Below are positions 34,738-42,326 of a stretch of 64,000 nt of DNA, piece by piece. Under the pieces are notes generated by a model that was given only the letters and a program-made list of their open reading frames with translations, was not told where the DNA came from and searched no databases. The stretch is from the NCBI RefSeq assembly GCF_900104895.1, contig NZ_LT629742.1:1178001-1242000 (forward strand), in the 5' to 3' direction. A program made the translations under genes and the position numbers. Positions within the stretch are counted from its first letter, which is position 1, and every line of letters starts with the position of its first letter. The stretch is from Microterricola viridarii (lineage in GTDB: Bacteria; Actinomycetota; Actinomycetes; Actinomycetales; Microbacteriaceae).

Positions 34738-36015
34738 GTGTCTGTACCGTCTACGTTTAACCAGCCGCTTGAGGTTGTCGACCCCGAGATCGCCGCCGTG
34801 CTCGAGCAGGAGCTCGGCCGCCAGCGCGACTACCTCGAGATGATCGCGAGCGAGAACTTCGTTCCCGTCTCCGTCCTGCAGTCGCAGGGGTCCGTCCTCA
34901 CCAACAAGTACGCGGAGGGCTACCCCGGCCGCCGCTACTACGGCGGCTGCGAGTACGTCGACATCGCCGAGTCGCTGGCCATCGAGCGCGCGAAGAGCCT
35001 GTTCGGCGCCGAGTACGCCAACGTGCAGCCGCACTCGGGCGCGACGGCCAACGCCGCCGTGCTGAGCGCCATCGCCACCCCCGGCGACACCATCCTCGGC
35101 CTGGAGCTGGCCCACGGCGGCCACCTCACCCACGGCATGAAGCTCAACTTCTCCGGCAAGCTCTACAACGCCGTCTCCTACGGCGTCGACCCCGAGACCT
35201 TCCTCGTCGACATGAACGTCGTGCGCGAGAAGGCCCTCGAGCACCGCCCGCAGGTCATCATCGCTGGCTGGTCGGCCTACCCCCGCCACCTCGACTTCGC
35301 CGCCTTCCGCGCGATCGCCGACGAGGTCGGCGCCAAGCTCTGGGTCGACATGGCCCACTTCGCCGGACTCGTCGCCGCCGGTCTGCACCCGTCGCCGATC
35401 CCCTTCGCGGATGTCGTCTCCACCACGGTGCACAAGACGCTCGCCGGCCCGCGCTCCGGCCTGATCCTCTCCCGCGACATGGAGCTGGCCAAGAAGCTCA
35501 ACTCCAACGTCTTCCCCGGCCAGCAGGGCGGCCCGCTCATGCACGTGATCGCCGCCAAGGCGACCGCGTTCCTGCTCGCGGCCCAGCCCGAGTTCGCCGA
35601 CCGCCAGGCCCGCACCCTGAGCGGTGCCCGCATCCTGGGCGAGCGCCTCGTCGCCGACGACTCGCGCGCCGCCGGCGTCGACGTGCTCACCGGTGGAACC
35701 GACGTGCACCTGGTGCTCGCCGACCTCCGCAACTCGCCGATCGACGGCCAGCAGGCCGAGGACGCGCTGCACGAGGTGGGCATCACCGTCAACCGCAACT
35801 CGGTGCCGTTCGACCCGCGCCCGCCGATGGTCACCTCCGGCCTGCGCATCGGCACCCCGGCGCTGGCCACCCGTGGCTTCGGCGACGTGGAGTTCACCGA
35901 GGTCGCCGACGTGATCGCCGAGACGCTCAAGCCGGGCGCCGACATCGCCGGCCTCCGCGCCCGCGTGAAGACGCTCACCGACGCGTTCCCGCTGTACCCG
36001 GGACTGCAGCAGTAA
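34738..36015 (+). CDS. glyA: serine hydroxymethyltransferase
   Basis: PLP enzyme interconverting serine and glycine while charging THF with a methylene group. The 425-residue product shows [24 protein letters not shown], the PLP lysine in [17 protein letters not shown] and [10 protein letters not shown]. The GTG at 34738 is used because AGGAG at 34727-34731 is 6 bases away; the TTG at 34732 is too close. The stop codon overlaps the folD start by one base (TAATG), so the two one-carbon enzymes are made together. Confidence 0.98.
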   Translation: MSVPSTFNQPLEVVDPEIAAVLEQELGRQRDYLEMIASENFVPVSVLQSQGSVLTNKYAEGYPGRRYYGGCEYVDIAESLAIERAKSLFGAEYANVQPHSGATANAAVLSAIATPGDTILGLELAHGGHLTHGMKLNFSGKLYNAVSYGVDPETFLVDMNVVREKALEHRPQVIIAGWSAYPRHLDFAAFRAIADEVGAKLWVDMAHFAGLVAAGLHPSPIPFADVVSTTVHKTLAGPRSGLILSRDMELAKKLNSNVFPGQQGGPLMHVIAAKATAFLLAAQPEFADRQARTLSGARILGERLVADDSRAAGVDVLTGGTDVHLVLADLRNSPIDGQQAEDALHEVGITVNRNSVPFDPRPPMVTSGLRIGTPALATRGFGDVEFTEVADVIAETLKPGADIAGLRARVKTLTDAFPLYPGLQQ

Positions 36016-36896
36016 TGACGGCGATCACGCTCGACGGGGTTGCCACGGCATCCGCCGTCAAGGCAGAGCTCGCCGACCGCATTGCGGCGCTCCGGGCCCA
36101 GGGCATCGTGCCAGGGCTCGGCACGCTGCTGGTCGGCGACGACCCGGGCTCGCGCAGCTACGTCGCGGGCAAGCACCGCGACTGCGCCGAGGTCGGCATC
36201 GAGTCGATCCGCGTCGACCTGCCGGCGACGGCGAGCGACGCGGACGTGCTGGCGGCGATCGAGGAGCTCAACGCGAACCCGGCCGTCACCGGCTACATCG
36301 TGCAGCTGCCGCTGCCGAAGGGCCTCGACGAGCACGCCGCGCTCGAGGCGATCGACCCGGCGAAGGACGCCGACGGCCTGCACCCGACGAACCTCGGTCG
36401 TCTGGTGCTCGGCATCGAGGGCGAGCTGGACTCGCCGCTGCCCTGCACGCCGGCCGGAATCGTCGAGATGCTGCAGCGCTACGACGTGCCGATCAGCGGC
36501 AAGCACGTGACCGTCGTCGGTCGCGGGCTCACCGTCGGCCGCCCGCTCGGCCTGCTCTTCACCCGCAAGGGCCTCGACGCGACCGTGACGCTGACGCACT
36601 CCCGCACGGCCGACCTGGCCGCCGAGGTGCGCCGGGCCGACATCGTGGTGGCCGCCGTCGGCGTTGCCCACCTGATCAAGCCGGAGTGGATCAAGCCCGG
36701 CGCCGCCGTGCTGGACGTGGGCATCACCCGCGTGCAGGACGAGGAGACCGGCAAGGGCAAGCTCACCGGCGACGTCGACCCCGGCGTCGCGGAGGTGGCC
36801 GGCTACCTGTCGCCGAACCCCGGCGGGGTGGGCCCGATGACCCGCGCCATGCTGCTCAGCAACGTGGTGCAGGCCGCCGAGAGGCTCGTCCGCTAG
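36015..36896 (+). CDS. folD: methylenetetrahydrofolate dehydrogenase/cyclohydrolase
   Basis: Bifunctional enzyme converting 5,10-methylene-THF to 10-formyl-THF. It is 293 residues with the expected blocks: the catalytic Lys after [54 protein letters not shown] for NADP and [14 protein letters not shown]. Note GRGLTVGRP where GRSxxVGxP is usual. It starts inside the glyA stop and ends in a strong hairpin. Confidence 0.97.
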   Translation: MTAITLDGVATASAVKAELADRIAALRAQGIVPGLGTLLVGDDPGSRSYVAGKHRDCAEVGIESIRVDLPATASDADVLAAIEELNANPAVTGYIVQLPLPKGLDEHAALEAIDPAKDADGLHPTNLGRLVLGIEGELDSPLPCTPAGIVEMLQRYDVPISGKHVTVVGRGLTVGRPLGLLFTRKGLDATVTLTHSRTADLAAEVRRADIVVAAVGVAHLIKPEWIKPGAAVLDVGITRVQDEETGKGKLTGDVDPGVAEVAGYLSPNPGGVGPMTRAMLLSNVVQAAERLVR

Positions 36897-36918
36897 CGGG
36901 ATTTCTGCTGATGCATGA

Positions 36919-36950
36919 CGGATGCCGCGGGCTGTTGCCCGCGGCATCCG
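36919..36950 (+). terminator. terminator hairpin after folD
   Basis: A perfect 14-base inverted repeat (36919-36932 and 36937-36950), loop TGTT, beginning CGGATGCC and ending GGCATCCG. It stands between folD and the convergent small gene and can serve both. Confidence 0.88.
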
Positions 36951-36963
36951 CCCGTTAAGGCGT

Positions 36964-37152
36964 CTAGAACGTGCCGGAGCGGCCCTGATCGATCTGGCGC
37001 TGGATCTCGGCCTGCGCGCGCGCCGCCTCGGCGTCGTCGCCATCGACGGCCACGCGGTGGAACGGCCTCCTGCCCACGACCAGTGCCAGGATCAGGATCC
37101 CCGCCAGGATCACTCCACCGCCGGCCACCACTGCCGCCACAAGTCCAGTCAT
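36964..37152 (-). CDS. small membrane protein of unknown function
   Basis: A 62-residue frame with an AAGGGGG ribosome site before its ATG. Residues 3-26 form one hydrophobic helix (LVAAVVAGGGVILAGILILALVV); the rest is charged and Ala/Gln-rich (DDAEAARAQAEIQRQIDQGR), probably a short cytoplasmic helix. I recognise no family. Its own ribosome site and the terminator beside its end argue that it is real. Confidence 0.6.
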   Translation of the reverse strand: MTGLVAAVVAGGGVILAGILILALVVGRRPFHRVAVDGDDAEAARAQAEIQRQIDQGRSGTF

Positions 37153-37229
37153 CGCACACCCCCTTGATTCCGGCCAGCCTAGCCTCGGGGCGGGGAGGAG
37201 GGAAGCGCGGCACCGTCGATAATGGAAGC

Positions 37230-37631
37230 ATGGCCCAACCCAGCGTGCTCTTCGTCTGCGTCCACAATGCCGGCCGCTCGCAGATGGCGGCGGGGCTCGT
37301 GCGCGAGCTCTCCGGCGGCCGGGTGGAGGTGCTCTCGGCCGGCTCGCTGCCGGCCGATCAGATCAACCCGGTCGCGGTGCAGGCCATGGCCGAGCTCGGC
37401 ATCGACATCGCCGGCGAGCAGCCGAAACTGCTCACCGTTGACGCCGTGGCGGAGTCGGACGTCGTCATCACGATGGGCTGCGGCGACGTCTGCCCGATCT
37501 TCCCCGGCAAGCGCTACGAGGACTGGCAGCTGGAGGACCCGGCCGGCCAGGGCATTGAGTCCGTGCGGCCCATCCGCGACGAGATCAAGGCGCGCGTCGA
37601 GGCGCTGCTGGCTGGGCTGCTGCCCGCCTAG
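37230..37631 (+). CDS. arsenate reductase / low-molecular-weight phosphatase family protein
   Basis: A 133-residue LMW-phosphatase fold. The catalytic loop is CVHNAGRS with Cys10 and Arg16, and the general acid is the Asp of LEDPAGQ (103). Two more cysteines, Cys84 and Cys88 in MGCGDVCP, sit where thioredoxin-coupled arsenate reductases keep their redox pair, so ArsC activity is more likely than protein-tyrosine phosphatase. No arsR or arsenite exporter gene is adjacent. It ends just before a repeat doublet. Confidence 0.87.
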   Translation: MAQPSVLFVCVHNAGRSQMAAGLVRELSGGRVEVLSAGSLPADQINPVAVQAMAELGIDIAGEQPKLLTVDAVAESDVVITMGCGDVCPIFPGKRYEDWQLEDPAGQGIESVRPIRDEIKARVEALLAGLLPA

Positions 37632-37646
37632 GCGATCGGCACCAAC

Positions 37647-37755
37647 CCGTTGGTCGAGTAGCGAGGAACGAGCGTATCGAGACCTCGCACGGGGCTCGGT
37701 TTCTGGCGCTGGCGCGGTCTCGATACGGCCCTGGCGGGCCTACTCGACCAGCGGG
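37647..37755. repeat. REP-like repeat doublet (A then inverted B)
   Basis: Copy A (37647-37684) begins CCGTTGGTCGAGTAG and ends CGTATCGAGACC, with the middle CGAGGAACGAG. Copy B (37716-37755) is the same ends in inverted order with the middle built on GCCCGCCAGGGC. Together they can form a long imperfect hairpin. It lies between convergent genes and may also terminate them. Confidence 0.9.
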
Positions 37756-37790
37756 GGATGGCTGTCCCGGCTGGCTGGGCTGCTGCCCGC

Positions 37791-38327
37791 CTAGTCGACC
37801 GGGGTCGTGTGCAGCTCGACGTGGCGCAGGTAGCCAACGGCATTGTTGCGGATGCCGTCGCGCTCGGCATCCGTCAGCGCGCGCCGCACCTTCGCCGGCA
37901 CCCCGGCCACGAGCGAGCCGGGCGGAACGATCGTGCCCTCGAGCACCACGGCCCCGGCGGCCACGAGCGAGCCGGCGCCGATGACCGCGCCGTTCAGCAC
38001 CGTCGCCGACATGCCGACGAGGCTGTCGTCCTCGATCGTGCAGCCGTGCAGCACGGCGCCGTGCCCGACGGACACGTTGCGGCCGATCGTGAGCGGGTAC
38101 CCGGCGTCGACGTGGCAGGAGACGTTGTCCTGCAGGTTGGAACCGGCGCCCAGGGTGATGGGCTCCTGCTCCGCCCTGAGCACCGCGTTGTACCAGACGC
38201 TGGAATCCTCGGCCAGGATCACCCGGCCGACGATCACGGCGCCGGCGGCCACGAAGGCCGACTCGGCGATCTCGGGGGCCGGCAGGCCGTTCAGCGGGAG
38301 CACGCGCGCGAGCGGATCGATGTTCAT
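37791..38327 (-). CDS. gamma-carbonic-anhydrase-like hexapeptide-repeat protein
   Basis: A 178-residue left-handed beta-helix protein. Metal ligands of the gamma class are visible as NVSCHVDAG and VSVGHGAVLHGC, three His in the usual spacing, followed by the MSATVLNGAVIGAGSLV repeat rungs and a C-terminal helix. Related YrdA/PaaY proteins are hydratases or thioesterases of uncertain function, so carbonic anhydrase activity is only possible. Confidence 0.9.
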   Translation of the reverse strand: MNIDPLARVLPLNGLPAPEIAESAFVAAGAVIVGRVILAEDSSVWYNAVLRAEQEPITLGAGSNLQDNVSCHVDAGYPLTIGRNVSVGHGAVLHGCTIEDDSLVGMSATVLNGAVIGAGSLVAAGAVVLEGTIVPPGSLVAGVPAKVRRALTDAERDGIRNNAVGYLRHVELHTTPVD

Positions 38328-38368
38328 GTCGCCAGCCTAATCTGCGCCGGCCGCCCTAGGATCGGGGC

Positions 38369-38851
38369 ATGGTGAACACCGAACATCCCGCTGTCGACCG
38401 TGTGCGCGAGGCTCTGGCCGCGCACGGCGTGACCCCCGAGATCCGCTGGTTCGAGGAGGCGACGCCCACCGCGCAGGCGGCGGCCGACGCCATCGGCATC
38501 GAGGTGGGCCAGATCGCGAACTCGCTCGTCTTCACGCTGGACGGGGAGCCGCTGCTCGTGCTGACCTCCGGCGCGCACCGCGTCGACACCGCCTGGCTGG
38601 GCGAGCAGCTCGGCGGCACGATCGCCCGGGCGAGCAAGGAGACGGTGAAGGAGGCCACCGGCCAGGTGATCGGCGGGGTGGCCCCGCTCGGGCACCCGGC
38701 GCCCGTGCGCACCCTGGTCGACGTGGCCCTGGAGGGGTACGGCGAGGTGTGGGCGGCCGCCGGGCACGCGCACACCGTCTTCCCGACCAGCTACACCGAG
38801 CTGCTGCGCGTCACCGGCGGCACCCCGATCGCCGTCGAACCGCCCGCCTGA
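38369..38851 (+). CDS. YbaK/ProX-type aminoacyl-tRNA deacylase
   Basis: A 160-residue single YbaK domain. The block QIANSLVF (in YbaK proteins Q/K-A-N-S-L) and the C-terminal GHPAPVRTLVDVAL, where the G-H-P turn lies at the active site, fit free-standing editing enzymes that clear Cys/Ala-tRNAPro. It is divergent from the gamma-CA-like gene and convergent with dhaK (15-base gap). Confidence 0.9.
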   Translation: MVNTEHPAVDRVREALAAHGVTPEIRWFEEATPTAQAAADAIGIEVGQIANSLVFTLDGEPLLVLTSGAHRVDTAWLGEQLGGTIARASKETVKEATGQVIGGVAPLGHPAPVRTLVDVALEGYGEVWAAAGHAHTVFPTSYTELLRVTGGTPIAVEPPA

Positions 38852-38866
38852 GCGACCGCCCGCGCC

Positions 38867-39862
38867 TCAGAAGATCCGGACGCCGACCTCCGCCGGTGCC
38901 GCGAGCAGCCCCTCGATCTCGTCGTCCAGCTTGACGAGGGTGATCGAGGCCCCCGCCATGTCGAGCGAGGTGCAGTACTCGCCGACGTAGCTGCGGGCCA
39001 CGCTGATGCCGAGGGCTTCCAGCTTGTCGTGGGCGATGCCGTAGACCAGGTACAGCTCGCTGATGGGCGTGCCGCCGAGCCCGTTGACCATCAGGGCGAC
39101 GCGGTCGCCGGCGACGAACGGCAGGTCGGTGATGACCGGGTCGAGCAGGATGTCGACGAGCTCGTTCGCGGGGGCGATCTTCGCCCGCCGCCGGCCGGGC
39201 TCGCCGTGGATGCCGACGCCGATCTCGATCTCGTCCGGGCCCAGCTCGAACAGCGGGGCGCCCTTCGCCGGGGGCGTGCAGGCCGTCAGCGCCAACCCCA
39301 TCGAGCGCGTCACCGACACCACCTTCTCGCCGATGCGCATGAGCTCGTCCAGGTCTGCCCCCGCCTCCGCCGCCGCGCCGACCGCCTTGATGACGAAGAA
39401 GTTGCCCGCGACGCCGCGCCGGCCGACGGTCCAGGTGGAGTCCTTGACCGCGACGTCGTCGTCGATGAACAGGGTCTTCACGGTGATGCCGTCGGCGAGG
39501 CTGAGTTCTTGGGCCATGTCGAAGGCCATCCGGTCACCGGTGTAGTTGTTGACGAGCAGCAGCACGCCCTTGGCCGAGTTCACCAGCTTCGTGGTCTCGT
39601 AGACGTAGTCCATCGGGGGCGCGGCGAACACGTCGCCCGGGCAGGCGGCGTCCAGCATGCCCGGCCCCACCACCATGACGTGGGCCGGCTCGTGCCCAGA
39701 GCCCGAGCCCTGCACGATCGACACCTTGTCGTCGCTCGGCCCGCTCTTGCGCATGATGAGGTTGTACTCCGGCACGTACGTCAGGGTGTCTGGATTGGCC
39801 AGTGCGAGCCCCTTGAGCATCTCCGGTACGAACTGCTGGGGGTCGTTGACGAATTTCTTCAT
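38867..39862 (-). CDS. dhaK: dihydroxyacetone kinase, DhaK subunit
   Basis: A 331-residue substrate-binding subunit. It carries GSGSGHEPAHVMVVGPGMLDAA-type blocks and the His that binds the substrate keto group covalently, His219 in GIHGEPG. It acts with DhaL, encoded 32 bases upstream. No PTS-type DhaM is nearby, so phosphate would come from ATP unless a distant DhaM exists. With the aldolase and phosphatase of the same operon the real substrate might be another ketose such as erythrulose rather than dihydroxyacetone. Confidence 0.95.
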   Translation of the reverse strand: MKKFVNDPQQFVPEMLKGLALANPDTLTYVPEYNLIMRKSGPSDDKVSIVQGSGSGHEPAHVMVVGPGMLDAACPGDVFAAPPMDYVYETTKLVNSAKGVLLLVNNYTGDRMAFDMAQELSLADGITVKTLFIDDDVAVKDSTWTVGRRGVAGNFFVIKAVGAAAEAGADLDELMRIGEKVVSVTRSMGLALTACTPPAKGAPLFELGPDEIEIGVGIHGEPGRRRAKIAPANELVDILLDPVITDLPFVAGDRVALMVNGLGGTPISELYLVYGIAHDKLEALGISVARSYVGEYCTSLDMAGASITLVKLDDEIEGLLAAPAEVGVRIF

Positions 39863-39894
39863 GGGATTTCCTCCACGGATCGGTGCTGCTGTTC

Positions 39895-40557
39895 TCAGTT
39901 GGTGGTGCTCTGTTGCGTGTGTTCTGGGGAATCCCAGTTCGCGGCCAGGGCCTCCGCGATCACCGCGACGGCGACGCCCCCGGCATCCGGCGAGCCGATG
40001 CTGCGCTCGCCGGTGTAGGCCGCCCGCCCGCGCTTGGCGATCATCGGGGCCGTCGCCTCGGCTGCGGCCCGGGCGGATGCCGCGGCCGAGGCCATGACGG
40101 CCGCGCCGCCCTCGCCGTTCGCGACCCCCTGCTCGATCGCATCCGTCATGGGCGCGAGCACGTCGAGCAGCGTCTTGTCGCCGAGGGAGGCGCCGCCGCG
40201 CGCCATGATGCCCTCCATCGCCGAGCGCAGCATCGCCACGACGTCGTCGCCGCCGAGTTCGCCACCGTTTGCCTTCGCCACCGACGCGGAGCGCAGGAAC
40301 GCCGTGCCCCAGATGGGCCCGGAGGTGCCGCCGATCCGGCCGGTGATCGTGATGCCCACCTTCTGCAGGAACGTGCCGGCGTCGGTGCGGTCGAAGCTGT
40401 CCCAGTCCTTCAGCACGATTTCGAAGCCACGCGCGAGCGAGAACCCCAGGTCCCCGTCGCCGACGACGGAGTCGAGGTCGCCGAAGTACTTCTCGTTGTC
40501 GACGGCGGTCTGGGCGATGGTGCGCACGATGAACTCGGCGTCGCTGAGGCTCGTCAT
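39895..40557 (-). CDS. dhaL: dihydroxyacetone kinase, DhaL subunit
   Basis: A 220-residue nucleotide-binding subunit. The three metal-binding aspartates are Asp29, Asp34 and Asp36 in LDSVVGDGDLG, where many homologues have GDGDHG. Nucleotide-binding GGTSGPIWGTAF and the C-terminal SPDAGGVAVAV follow. It starts inside the stop of the HAD gene (ATGA at 40554). Confidence 0.94.
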   Translation of the reverse strand: MTSLSDAEFIVRTIAQTAVDNEKYFGDLDSVVGDGDLGFSLARGFEIVLKDWDSFDRTDAGTFLQKVGITITGRIGGTSGPIWGTAFLRSASVAKANGGELGGDDVVAMLRSAMEGIMARGGASLGDKTLLDVLAPMTDAIEQGVANGEGGAAVMASAAASARAAAEATAPMIAKRGRAAYTGERSIGSPDAGGVAVAVIAEALAANWDSPEHTQQSTTN

Positions 40558-41345
40558 TTCTGCTCCTCTGTGGGTGGTGTGGGCTGCTCGAGGATCTCCT
40601 CGACGGTGGCGAGGGTGATCAGCTCCCCGGGGGCCAGGCCGAGCGGGTCGGCGAGCACCCGGGCCGGCTCCTGCTCGTCGCCGAGCGAGCTGACGACGAG
40701 GGAGGCCCCCGTGAAGTCCTCGTCGGCGGTGTAGCCACTGACCGTGACGAGCGTGCGGAGCCCGGCCGCGAGCGCGGCCTGTGCCCCGTTGCCGCTGTCC
40801 TCGACCACGACGGCCTGATCGGCGCCGATGCCGAGCTCGCGCAGGGCGAGCAGGTAGATGTCGGGGGCCGGCTTCTTGTGCGCCACGATGTCCCCCGCGA
40901 ACACCAGGAAGCGGGCGGCATCCGCCCCGACCGCGTGCTCCAGCACGGCGCGCACCGCCGGCTCGGCCGATGTCGATGCGACGGCGAGCTGCCAGCCGGC
41001 CGCCGCGGCCTCCGCGACGAGGCGGGCGACGCCGGGGCGTGCCGGCAGGGCGCCGCTCTCAACCAGCTCGGTGTAGATGGCCGTCTTGCGTTTGTGCCAG
41101 GCGGCGAGCATCTCGCGCTGGCCCTCCGCATCGGCCGGGAGGCCGTTGGCCGCGACGAACTCCGGGGTGAGCAGGCTGGCCATGCGCTCCTTGCCGCCGC
41201 CGATCAGCACCTTGACGGCGTAGTCCGCGTCGCTCCAGTGCACCGGGATGCCGAACTCGGCGAAGGTGGCGTTGAACGCCGGCAGGTGGCCGTTGCGCTC
41301 CGTGTCGGCCAGCACGCCGTCGCAGTCGAAGATCAGCGCCGGCAT
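40554..41345 (-). CDS. HAD-family sugar-phosphate phosphatase/mutase (CbbY/beta-PGM-like)
   Basis: A 263-residue HAD subclass I protein with an alpha-helical cap. It has motif I FDCDGVLADTE, motif II VASTSAE, the lysine in AHKKPAPDIY and motif IV VVEDSGNG. Such proteins dephosphorylate sugar phosphates or act as beta-phosphoglucomutases. The ATG at 41345 is used; a GTG at 41351 overlapping the aldolase stop is an alternative. It is coupled to the aldolase upstream and dhaL downstream. Confidence 0.88.
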   Translation of the reverse strand: MPALIFDCDGVLADTERNGHLPAFNATFAEFGIPVHWSDADYAVKVLIGGGKERMASLLTPEFVAANGLPADAEGQREMLAAWHKRKTAIYTELVESGALPARPGVARLVAEAAAAGWQLAVASTSAEPAVRAVLEHAVGADAARFLVFAGDIVAHKKPAPDIYLLALRELGIGADQAVVVEDSGNGAQAALAAGLRTLVTVSGYTADEDFTGASLVVSSLGDEQEPARVLADPLGLAPGELITLATVEEILEQPTPPTEEQK

Positions 41346-41347
41346 GG

Positions 41348-42208
41348 TCACCACGCCTTGCCCGCGCTGCCGAAGGTCTGGGCGAGGCCCGTCGTGAGGG
41401 CGACGATGTGCGAGCGGACGTCGGCGAACAGCGCGGGCGGGTCCCACTTGTTCGCGGCCTCCGCCTTCTTCAGGAATGCGAGGCTCGAGGTCATGAACTC
41501 GATCTTCAGCGCGGTGGAGATGTTGACCTTGGCGCAGCCGCGCGCGATGAGGTCGGCGAACTGGGCGTCCGTCATGCCGCTGCCGCCGTGCAGGGCGATG
41601 GGCGTGCCGGTGGCCTCGACGAGGTCGCTCACCCGCTGGAAATCGAGGGCGGGGGTGGCCGAGTAGACGCCGTGCGCGTTGCCGATCGAGGGGGCGAACA
41701 CGTCGACGCCGGTGGCGCGGATGAAGCCGAGCGCCGTGTCGAGACTCTGCCTGCGGGTCTCGGTGTCCACGCCGATGCCGTCCTCGACGCCTTGGATCGC
41801 CTCGATCTCGCCCTCGACGTGGGCGCCGTAGCGGCGCGCCTCGGCGACGACCTCGATGGTCTGTCGCTGGTTCTCCTCGACGGGCAGGGTCGAGGCGTCG
41901 AAGAGCACCGAGTTCCAGCCGATCTCGAGGCACTGGCTGATGACGGCCCGATCCGGGCAGTGGTCCAGGTGCAGGGTCACGGGCACGTCGATGTCCTTGG
42001 TCATCGCGGTCCACATGGCGAACAGCACCTCGGCGCCGATCGACTTCACCGTCTTCACGGATGTCTGCACGATGACGGGGGAGCGGGCCTCGACCGCCCC
42101 GGCCAGCACCGCCTCCAGGGTGAGGTCGTTGACGATGTTGATGGCGGGCACGCCGTATCTCTGCTCGAATGCCCTGTCGACGATCTCGCGCAGCGATACG
42201 ACAGCCAT
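41348..42208 (-). CDS. class II ketose-bisphosphate aldolase (second paralogue)
   Basis: A 286-residue zinc aldolase with intact ligands: HLDHCPD, HVEGEIEAIQG, SIGNAHGVYS and ALHGGSGMTD. GAGGAGG lies 7 bases before the ATG at 42208. It opens the operon aldolase - HAD - dhaL - dhaK. It differs clearly from the aldolase at 24474 (GNAHG against GSSHA), so it should have another substrate; together with DhaKL it would produce or consume dihydroxyacetone phosphate. Confidence 0.9.
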   Translation of the reverse strand: MAVVSLREIVDRAFEQRYGVPAINIVNDLTLEAVLAGAVEARSPVIVQTSVKTVKSIGAEVLFAMWTAMTKDIDVPVTLHLDHCPDRAVISQCLEIGWNSVLFDASTLPVEENQRQTIEVVAEARRYGAHVEGEIEAIQGVEDGIGVDTETRRQSLDTALGFIRATGVDVFAPSIGNAHGVYSATPALDFQRVSDLVEATGTPIALHGGSGMTDAQFADLIARGCAKVNISTALKIEFMTSSLAFLKKAEAANKWDPPALFADVRSHIVALTTGLAQTFGSAGKAW

Positions 42209-42259
42209 GGTCAAACCTCCTCGTTGCCTGTTGTCACGGTAGGTGTGCGACGGGTCGCC

Positions 42260-42309
42260 GGACATGGAGGGTTCCCCTACCGTGCGCGGTAGGGGAACCC
42301 TCCATGTCC
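42260..42309 (-). terminator. 23-bp perfect inverted repeat
   Basis: Arms 42260-42282 and 42287-42309 are perfectly complementary with a TGCG loop. It starts 17 bases past the stop of the kinase/LuxR gene and lies 50 bases before the aldolase start. It best fits a terminator isolating the two minus-strand units; an operator role for the aldolase operon is less likely. Confidence 0.85.
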
Positions 42310-42326
42310 CAGCGATCGAATCGGCG

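Noticed and set aside
40554-42014. A longer start for the HAD phosphatase far upstream.
   Set aside because: The upstream part lies inside the aldolase gene in another frame; the HAD fold begins at the ATG at 41345.
42260-42309. The 23-bp palindrome as operator of the aldolase-dha operon.
   Set aside because: It follows the stop of the kinase/LuxR gene at terminator distance, has a 4-base loop and a perfect long stem; these fit a terminator better.
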